Source: an uncultured Polyangiaceae bacterium (GTDB taxonomy: Bacteria; Myxococcota_A; Polyangia; Polyangiales; Houyiibacteriaceae). From it: 10,914 bases of DNA. This document shows positions 6,440-10,914 of the stretch, piece by piece. The stretch covers positions 1 to 10,914 of the forward strand of contig CAMYJN010000028.1 in NCBI GenBank assembly GCA_947258625.1, written 5' to 3'. The notes beneath the pieces were generated by a model. That model had not been told where the DNA came from, did no database searches, and saw nothing but the letters and a program-made list of their open reading frames with translations. The position numbers and the translations under genes were made by a program. Every line of letters begins with the position of its first letter. Positions within the stretch are counted from its first letter, which is position 1.

Positions 6440-7696
6440 ATGCAAGAAACTGCAACCAATGCCTTCGTGGCAGGTGTGCTCGTGGGCAAGCCCATCTTCC
6501 GCGCACCCGGCATCGTCGTGCATGAGGGCCTCGACCGCGAGGATCGTGACGTCGCGGTCATCGTCCTCCAGGCCGTCACCACCGATGGGCAGAAGGTCAA
6601 CTTCGAGAACATCCCGCGCTACGCCGAAGCGTCCGGGATCGAAATCATCAAGGAAGAGCCCTATGTGCTTCTGGCCACACCGGCGCCCAAGGGCATCTTC
6701 CACGACTTGCCGTGGAGCTCCTGGCGTCTCGACGAGCGCCTGAGGCATTTTCGTGAGGTCGCGAACATCGTCGCCCGCTTCCACGCAACCGAGGTTCCGG
6801 TGGGCACCCTGTCGCCCAAGTACATCGCGGTCGACGATGAGCTCAGGCCGTTCATGTTGGGCCCTCGCATCGCGCCCCGGAGCGGCCCGTACGTCGCGCC
6901 GGAAACGGCGAGTGAGCGAGTCCTCGAAACCCGGTCCGACATCTATTCACTGGGACGGCTACTGTACTTCGTGGTCGCCGGCGAGGAGCCGCCGCGGGAA
7001 GCGAGAGACATCCCGAAGCTCGAAGAGCTGGGGAGCCACCCCGCGGGCGTCGTCCGAATCATTCGCAAAGCAACGTGCCGAGACCCCGACGCTCGGTACC
7101 AGTTCGTCGATGAGCTGCTGGCGGACCTGAGTCAATACCGCGAGCACCTCAGCGTCGGCATGGAGCATCCAGAGGTTGAGGATCGGAACACGGGCCAGCT
7201 GAGCGTCGTGCCGGATGCGCCGGCGGAACCGCAACCGAAGGCCGCTCCCGAGACCGAAGCCCCCAAGACACCCAAGCCATCCAAACGAAAGAGCAGCATA
7301 TTCGTCGCCGACCCCATGCGAAAACAACGGCTGTTGCGGGGCGTGGGCTTGGCGGTCGCATTCGCAGGCCTTTTGTTTCTCGCTGACGAGTATCTAGGTA
7401 ACTCGAGCGGGCTTCGGGCAATCAGTCCCGACGACGTTGGCGACCTCTCGAGCTTCATCGTTGAAGCATCGTTGTCGGAGTCCACCCCGCCGGTGCTCTT
7501 CGGGCAGGTGGAGGAGTCCTGGGAGCTTCTCTCGGAGGAGCGGCGCCGCGAAGAAGCGGGGACCGTGTTCTCGACAGCAGAGAAACGCTGGGGAGCCCGC
7601 GACGGATTCCTCCATCGCGGAGATGCGGTCGTCGCGCAGCACTGGGAAGACAAGATTATCGTCTATGGAGGCCTCCATGGAGAGGAGCGGAAATGA
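6440..7696 (+). CDS. Single-pass membrane pseudokinase (Ser/Thr kinase fold, catalytic residues lost)
   Basis: A 418-residue protein. Residues about 15-235 follow a bacterial Hanks-type kinase fold: A-P-E at 153-155, D-I-Y-S-L-G at 167-172, and a C-lobe Arg in D-A-R-Y-Q near 219. The catalytic signatures are missing. The VAIK-like strand reads D-V-A-V-I-V-L (no Lys), the H-x-D loop reads V-G-T-L-S-P-K-Y (no His or Asp; Tyr replaces Asn), and the DFG position reads F-M-L-G. A Pro/Lys/Glu-rich linker (about 245-290) leads to one transmembrane helix (about 300-316) after a basic R-K-Q-R stretch. About 100 residues of unknown fold follow, probably periplasmic. The topology matches receptor kinases, but the protein is probably a scaffold or sensor. 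It overlaps the pilin-like gene by 4 bp (ATGA), so the two are probably made together. Confidence 0.85.
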   Translation: MQETATNAFVAGVLVGKPIFRAPGIVVHEGLDREDRDVAVIVLQAVTTDGQKVNFENIPRYAEASGIEIIKEEPYVLLATPAPKGIFHDLPWSSWRLDERLRHFREVANIVARFHATEVPVGTLSPKYIAVDDELRPFMLGPRIAPRSGPYVAPETASERVLETRSDIYSLGRLLYFVVAGEEPPREARDIPKLEELGSHPAGVVRIIRKATCRDPDARYQFVDELLADLSQYREHLSVGMEHPEVEDRNTGQLSVVPDAPAEPQPKAAPETEAPKTPKPSKRKSSIFVADPMRKQRLLRGVGLAVAFAGLLFLADEYLGNSSGLRAISPDDVGDLSSFIVEASLSESTPPVLFGQVEESWELLSEERRREEAGTVFSTAEKRWGARDGFLHRGDAVVAQHWEDKIIVYGGLHGEERK

Positions 7697-8100
7697 ACGG
7701 AACGCAAAGAGCATTGAGCCGTAGGCGGCGAGCCGGCTACACCCTGATCGACGTCATGATCATCACGGTCATCATCTCGGTCTTGTCGACGGTCGCGATC
7801 AATCGCTATCAGCTAGTCGTGGCACGCGCGAAGCGGCCCGAAGCCGTCATGGCGTTTCAAGCGCTCGCGGCCGCCCAGCGCGAATACTTGGTCACCCGAG
7901 GCAAGTACGCCGGAACCTTCGATGCGCTGGGCTTCCGGATCGAAGGCGGCGCCCGAATCTCCCCAACCGAGGTTCAAGGCCGTCGCTACAATTTCCGCCT
8001 GATCCAGGATGCGGGTCCGCGGTCCTGGTTCTGCGTTGCCTCCGGCAACATCGACGGAGACGCCTTCAAAGACGTCATTGGGGCCAGTAATCCTCGATAA
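7693..8100 (+). CDS. Type IV pilin-like protein (class III signal peptide)
   Basis: A 135-residue prepilin-like protein. A basic leader (R-R-R-R-A-G) ends at Gly15, and the predicted prepilin peptidase site is Gly15/Tyr16. A hydrophobic helix of about 20 residues starting Y-T-L-I-D-V-M-I follows. Position +1 is Tyr and position +5 is Asp; most pilins have Phe/Met and Glu there. The mature protein of about 120 residues continues with an amphipathic helix ([12 protein letters not shown]) and a small beta region. It ends in [11 protein letters not shown], a segment like those near the C-terminus of deltaproteobacterial pilins. Only one Cys (114) is present, so there is no disulfide D-loop. GGAG precedes the ATG inside the upstream gene. 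It could be a minor pilin or a pseudopilin. Confidence 0.85.
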   Translation: MNGTQRALSRRRRAGYTLIDVMIITVIISVLSTVAINRYQLVVARAKRPEAVMAFQALAAAQREYLVTRGKYAGTFDALGFRIEGGARISPTEVQGRRYNFRLIQDAGPRSWFCVASGNIDGDAFKDVIGASNPR

Positions 8101-8126
8101 ATCGCAATCTTGGTAACATACCCCAC

Positions 8127-8154
8127 TTGAGGACTGTAAATTTTATCCTATACT
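8127..8154 (+). promoter_or_regulatory. Sigma-70-type promoter of the acidic-protein gene
   Basis: TTGAGG (8127-8132) and TATACT (8149-8154) are 16 nt apart in an AT-rich island that stands out from the surrounding GC-rich DNA. Transcription would begin near 8161, about 17 nt before the ATG at 8178, and would still include GAGG (8166-8169). The acidic-protein gene can therefore be transcribed independently of the pseudokinase-pilin pair. Confidence 0.6.
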
Positions 8155-8177
8155 GGAATTTGAAAGAGGTGCTGAAA

Positions 8178-8573
8178 ATGAAAATCTCGCGTTTGACAAT
8201 CGGTCTTGGACTCGTAGCGGTGGTGGGCCTCCTTGGGCTCATAGAGGCCAGCGCGAGTCCATTTTCTATGTTTTTTCTAGCCGACGACCTCGGAAACCGC
8301 GTCATGGGCACAGCCCCTGAGGCGGGCGAATGGGGCGACGACGACTCTGCCAAGAACAACAGCGGCCACGGGAACAATGAGGACGGCGTCGACTCCAGCA
8401 ATCCGGGCAATAGCAAAGACGGCGAGGACGCGAGCTGCGACGGCAGCGGCGACTGCGTCGACGATGAGAAGGGTAGCGGCTCCAGCAGCTCAGACGCCGA
8501 GGACGAGGATTCGAGCGACGCCGAGGAAGAGGACTCGAAGGGCAAGAAGAAGAACAACGGCAAGAAGAAGTAG
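8178..8573 (+). CDS. Secreted, highly acidic low-complexity protein
   Basis: A 131-residue protein of unknown function. It has a signal peptide (M-K-I-S-R, then a hydrophobic stretch to about residue 22, with a likely cleavage site after A-S-A at 25-27). The mature part is about 100 residues of Asp, Glu, Ser, Gly and Asn. It contains N-N-S-G-H-G-N-N-E-D-G-V-D-S-S-N-P-G (60-77), a lone Cys pair (87 and 93), a Ser/Asp/Glu run (100-120) and a Lys/Asn-rich tail ending K-K-K. The composition suggests an unfolded, cation-binding (perhaps Ca2+) surface or matrix protein, but this is inference. The ATG at 8178 is preferred over a TTG at 8127 because GAGG lies 8 nt upstream and the TTG falls inside the promoter. 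The gene ends in tandem stop codons TAG TAG. Confidence 0.8.
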   Translation: MKISRLTIGLGLVAVVGLLGLIEASASPFSMFFLADDLGNRVMGTAPEAGEWGDDDSAKNNSGHGNNEDGVDSSNPGNSKDGEDASCDGSGDCVDDEKGSGSSSSDAEDEDSSDAEEEDSKGKKKNNGKKK

Positions 8574-8636
8574 TAGTCGTCGCTCCCCGAGCATCTCGGG
8601 AGGCTTCAACTCCTTGCCAATCTCTGTGTCTTTGGT

Positions 8637-9731
8637 TTGATAGCTGGGTTCAGCGCGCTACGCGCGCTGAACCCAGACCTTTATTATCAGCACGTCCAGG
8701 AAGACCAGCCCCTCGAATGGGCCACGTTCTGGGGCTTCATGGTGGCCGCGGTCTTCTTCATCCGCGCCGCCATCCTCGAACGGGAGAAGCGCAAGCTGCC
8801 CTGGTTCGCTGCGGGGCTGGCAGCCTTCTGCTTCCTGGTGGCCATGGAGGAGATCTCCTGGGGGCAGCGGGTCCTGGGCTACAGCCCTCCCCCTTACTTT
8901 CTCGAAAACAATTACCAGCAGGAGCTCAACCTGCACAACGTGATGGCGACGAGCCTTCGCAAGCAACTGCTCGGCGCGCTTCTCGTCCTGTACGGCCTGC
9001 TGCTTCCACTGCTCAAACGCATCCCGGCCGGCGACAAGCTCCTGACGACACTCCAGATCACGGTACCATCCCCAGGCCTTGCACCGATCTTCGCGATGCT
9101 CCTCGGGCTCCTCATCGTCTACCCGCTGCGGTACACCGGCAAGCTGGTCGAGGCGTGCATGGCGCTGGCTTTTCTCTTCGCCGCGCTCTCGGCCGCCGAC
9201 CCGCTCATCGACGAGCCGACGGAGCGCGCGGAACCCATCGGTCCCATGCCCTGGTTGGTCATCGTGGGAGCTCTCAGCCTTGTCATCATGCTCGGGCTTG
9301 GGAGCGCGCTCTGGTCACGCGCTCAACTCTCAGCCGACCCCGCCGTGGCGGAGGTCGCGGCCACCGAGATTCGCACGATCGAAGGCGACCTTCGAAAGCT
9401 CGTCAAGGATGGAACGCTCTCGTGCGCACAGCATGAGCGTCTCAACAAGATGGCGAAGCTCTCCAAGGGTGACAGGCTCCGCAAAGGCCGCTTTCGTTCG
9501 CTTACGAGACGGGGTTTGCCCGAGGAGCGGGCCGAGTTCTTCATCGACCCCTGGAGCACCTCGTATTGGGTGCGCACCAGCTGCAACGACACGCGTGACA
9601 AGGTCTTCCTCTACTCATTTGGACCCAATCGCGGCCGTGACTCGAGCAAATGGAAGCTTGGCGGGGACGACATCGGCGTGCTCTTCCGGGTGCGAAAACA
9701 CGAAGCGCGACGCGCCGAAAACAAGCGCTAG
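8637..9731 (+). CDS. Polytopic membrane protein with a pseudopilin (GspG)-like C-terminal domain
   Basis: A protein of about 364 residues (start uncertain). Hydrophobic helices lie near residues 28-47, 55-72, 109-126, 147-164, 170-190 and 203-225. A conserved-looking M-E-E-I-S-W-G-Q-R segment (70-78) ends the second helix. The soluble end (about 230-364) starts with a helix and finishes with D-P-W-S-T-S-Y-W-V-R (304-313), F-L-Y-S-F-G-P-N (324-331) and G-D-D-I-G (343-347). This order resembles the globular part of the type II secretion major pseudopilin GspG (DPWG-x-PY, then S-x-GPDG, then DDI). I recognise the resemblance only by motif. The only canonical-type start is a TTG at 8637, without a well-placed ribosome binding site. 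The open frame continues upstream to 8577 and encodes another hydrophobic stretch. The gene faces the ether-lipid synthase gene, with 9 bp between the stops. Confidence 0.8.
   Translation: MIAGFSALRALNPDLYYQHVQEDQPLEWATFWGFMVAAVFFIRAAILEREKRKLPWFAAGLAAFCFLVAMEEISWGQRVLGYSPPPYFLENNYQQELNLHNVMATSLRKQLLGALLVLYGLLLPLLKRIPAGDKLLTTLQITVPSPGLAPIFAMLLGLLIVYPLRYTGKLVEACMALAFLFAALSAADPLIDEPTERAEPIGPMPWLVIVGALSLVIMLGLGSALWSRAQLSADPAVAEVAATEIRTIEGDLRKLVKDGTLSCAQHERLNKMAKLSKGDRLRKGRFRSLTRRGLPEERAEFFIDPWSTSYWVRTSCNDTRDKVFLYSFGPNRGRDSSKWKLGGDDIGVLFRVRKHEARRAENKR
8644..8687 (+). terminator. Perfect 15-bp hairpin plus T-rich tract (terminator- or attenuator-like)
   Basis: CTGGGTTCAGCGCGC (8644-8658) and its exact reverse complement (8662-8676) are separated by only TAC. 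TTTATTAT follows 3 nt after the stem (8680-8687). This looks like an intrinsic terminator for the acidic-protein gene, 71 nt after its stop codon. It also lies inside the open frame of the next gene, where it encodes F-S-A-L-R-A-L-N-P. It may end the upstream transcript, attenuate the downstream gene, or both. Confidence 0.5.
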
Positions 9732-9740
9732 GCCGCGGCT

Positions 9741-10914
9741 TCAGACCTGGACCAGCACACCCGGGTTCATCACCGTGGAGGGGTCGAGCACGCCTTTGAC
9801 GGCGCGCAGCACCTCGCCGAGCTGTGACGGGCGCTGCTTCTCGTACCAGGGCCGATGCACCCGGCCGACCGCGTGGTGATGCGTGATCGTCCCGCCGCGG
9901 GCGATCACGGCGTCCGAGGCGGCCTTCTTGATCGCCATCCACTGCTCGGCCTCGGCGCCGTAACGCCCGGGCGCGATGAACGTGAAGTAAGGCGCCGGAC
10001 CGTCCGGATAGACATGGGTGAATCGGCAGCTGACGAAGCCCTTCCCGCAGACGTCTTTCATCGCGCGCCTCACCTCGCTCACGACCCCGCTGTGCAGCTG
10101 CTCGAAACGGTCCCAGGTGCAGGCGGTCTCGAAGGTGTCGGCGATGACCCCCATGCTTGCCATGGTGTTCAGCAAGTAGGGCGCGTCGATGAATGCGTCG
10201 CGCCATGCGCCGGCGCCACCGCTACCGCCACTGGGCACGCCCCCGTCCCGAAAGGCGGGCCCCTTCGGACAGCTGCCGCCGTGGTCGGCGACCAACTCGA
10301 GCGCCCGGTCCATCCAGGCGTGAATCGGATGATCGGCCGATTCAAACGCCACGATCAGCACGTGCGTCCTATCCAAGGTGACGCCATTGAGTGCAGCCTC
10401 GCGCTTGTCGAGTAGCCGGCAGTTGCTTGGATAGAGACCCGACTGAGAGAGTGCCCTCACCGCCTCCACCGCGCGCCCGTAGTCGCTGAAGTGTACTGTC
10501 GCTGTCCCCCGAAACTCCGGGCGAGGCCGAACCCGCATCCAGGCCTCGGTGATGACGCCGTAAATTCCCTCGGAGCCGAGCATGAGGCGGTCCGGGCTCG
10601 GCCCTGCGCCCGAACCGGGCAGGCGACGCGACTCCCAAAGACCGCTCGGCGTGACGGCGCGCATCGACTGAACGAGATCGTCGATGTGCGTGTATACCGT
10701 GGCGAAGTGGCCGCCGGCCCGCGTGGCAAGCCAACCACCGAGCGTCGAAAACTCGAACGATTGGGGGAAGTGGCGGAGGGTCAGGCCGTGCTCGGCAAGC
10801 TGCGATTCCAATGCCGGCCCGGTCGCTCCCGCCTGAATGCGAGCCGACATCGAGCTCCTCTCGACGTCGAGAACGCGATCGAGTTGCCCGAGGTCGAGGC
10901 TCACCACCGCACGG
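9741..10914 (-). CDS. Alkylglycerone-phosphate synthase-like FAD oxidase (partial, 5' end outside window)
   Basis: The visible 390 residues are the C-terminal part of a VAO/PCMH-family flavoenzyme. The closest match by motif is alkyldihydroxyacetonephosphate synthase, which makes the ether bond of ether lipids by swapping the acyl chain of acyl-DHAP for a fatty alcohol. Counting from the GTG at 10907: the second half of the FAD domain has F-P-Q-S-F-E-F-S-T-L-G-G-W (48-60), Y-T-H-I-D-D (72-77) and L-G-S-E-G-I-Y-G-V-I-T (110-120). The substrate part has D-A-P-Y-L-L (241-246), D-T-F-E-T-A-x-x-W (257-265) and the active-site histidine block T-H-H-H-A-V-G (342-348). A Gly/Ser-rich patch lies at 226-233. 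The frame is open to the window edge, so the first half of the FAD domain (roughly 150 residues) is missing from view. Ether lipids are known developmental signals in myxobacteria. Confidence 0.88.
   Translation of the reverse strand, partial: RAVVSLDLGQLDRVLDVERSSMSARIQAGATGPALESQLAEHGLTLRHFPQSFEFSTLGGWLATRAGGHFATVYTHIDDLVQSMRAVTPSGLWESRRLPGSGAGPSPDRLMLGSEGIYGVITEAWMRVRPRPEFRGTATVHFSDYGRAVEAVRALSQSGLYPSNCRLLDKREAALNGVTLDRTHVLIVAFESADHPIHAWMDRALELVADHGGSCPKGPAFRDGGVPSGGSGGAGAWRDAFIDAPYLLNTMASMGVIADTFETACTWDRFEQLHSGVVSEVRRAMKDVCGKGFVSCRFTHVYPDGPAPYFTFIAPGRYGAEAEQWMAIKKAASDAVIARGGTITHHHAVGRVHRPWYEKQRPSQLGEVLRAVKGVLDPSTVMNPGVLVQV

Noticed and set aside
5616..6743. 375-codon plus-strand frame across the divergent promoter region
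   Set aside because: It is antisense to the FAD oxidoreductase and then out of frame with the pseudokinase, with no recognisable domain.
6440..7200. Active Ser/Thr protein kinase
   Set aside because: The residues for ATP anchoring, catalysis and metal binding are all replaced, so only the fold is claimed.
8127..8177. TTG start giving a 148-residue form of the acidic protein
   Set aside because: The TTG is part of the -35 box, the transcript would start after it, and the signal peptide begins properly at the ATG at 8178.
8571..8640. Stop-codon readthrough fusing the acidic protein to the membrane protein
   Set aside because: The two are in the same frame, but two consecutive TAG codons and the lack of any readthrough signal make this unlikely; it is noted only as part of the start-codon puzzle.

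Overview
The window comes from a high-GC Gram-negative bacterium, most likely Myxococcota or a related deltaproteobacterial lineage. This is inferred from a PilZ protein of the myxobacterial type, an alkylglycerone-phosphate (ether lipid) synthase, a kinase-fold transmembrane protein next to a type IV pilin-like protein, and an S1-domain protein with a long acidic/basic low-complexity N-terminus. No rRNA, tRNA, IS element, phage gene or CRISPR array is visible, so the taxonomic call rests on gene content alone.

Left part (1-6329). Bases 1-443 hold no convincing gene but are dense in inverted and direct repeats, including a candidate three-branched RNA fold. A large minus-strand gene for an S1-repeat RNA-binding protein follows (444-2750), with a good sigma-70-type promoter at 2816-2844. 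Divergent to it is a translationally coupled pair: a PilZ (c-di-GMP receptor-like) protein and a macrodomain ADP-ribose hydrolase-like protein. These run convergently into a minus-strand pair made of an FAD/NAD(P)H disulfide-reductase-fold oxidoreductase (4965-6329) and a polytopic polyferredoxin of the NapH/NosR/CcoG type (3833-4963). Only 1 bp separates that pair, which suggests an electron-transfer module from NAD(P)H to the membrane.

Right part (6440-9731). Four plus-strand genes form what looks like an envelope or surface-appendage module: (i) a single-pass membrane protein whose cytoplasmic part has a protein-kinase fold with the catalytic residues lost (a pseudokinase); (ii) overlapping it by 4 bp, a short type IV pilin-like protein with Asp in place of the usual Glu+5; (iii) a small secreted, very acidic Asp/Ser/Gly/Asn-rich protein with its own AT-rich promoter; (iv) a polytopic membrane protein whose C-terminal soluble domain resembles the globular end of the type II secretion major pseudopilin GspG. 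The 5' end of the fourth gene is odd. Its reading frame stays open up to the tandem stop codons of the acidic gene with no good start codon, and it contains a perfect 15-bp hairpin followed by a T-rich tract.

The window ends with the 3' part of a minus-strand alkylglycerone-phosphate synthase-like gene, cut by the right edge. The strongest candidates for something undescribed are the pseudokinase-pilin-acidic protein-membrane/pseudopilin cluster and the structured intergenic region at the left end.
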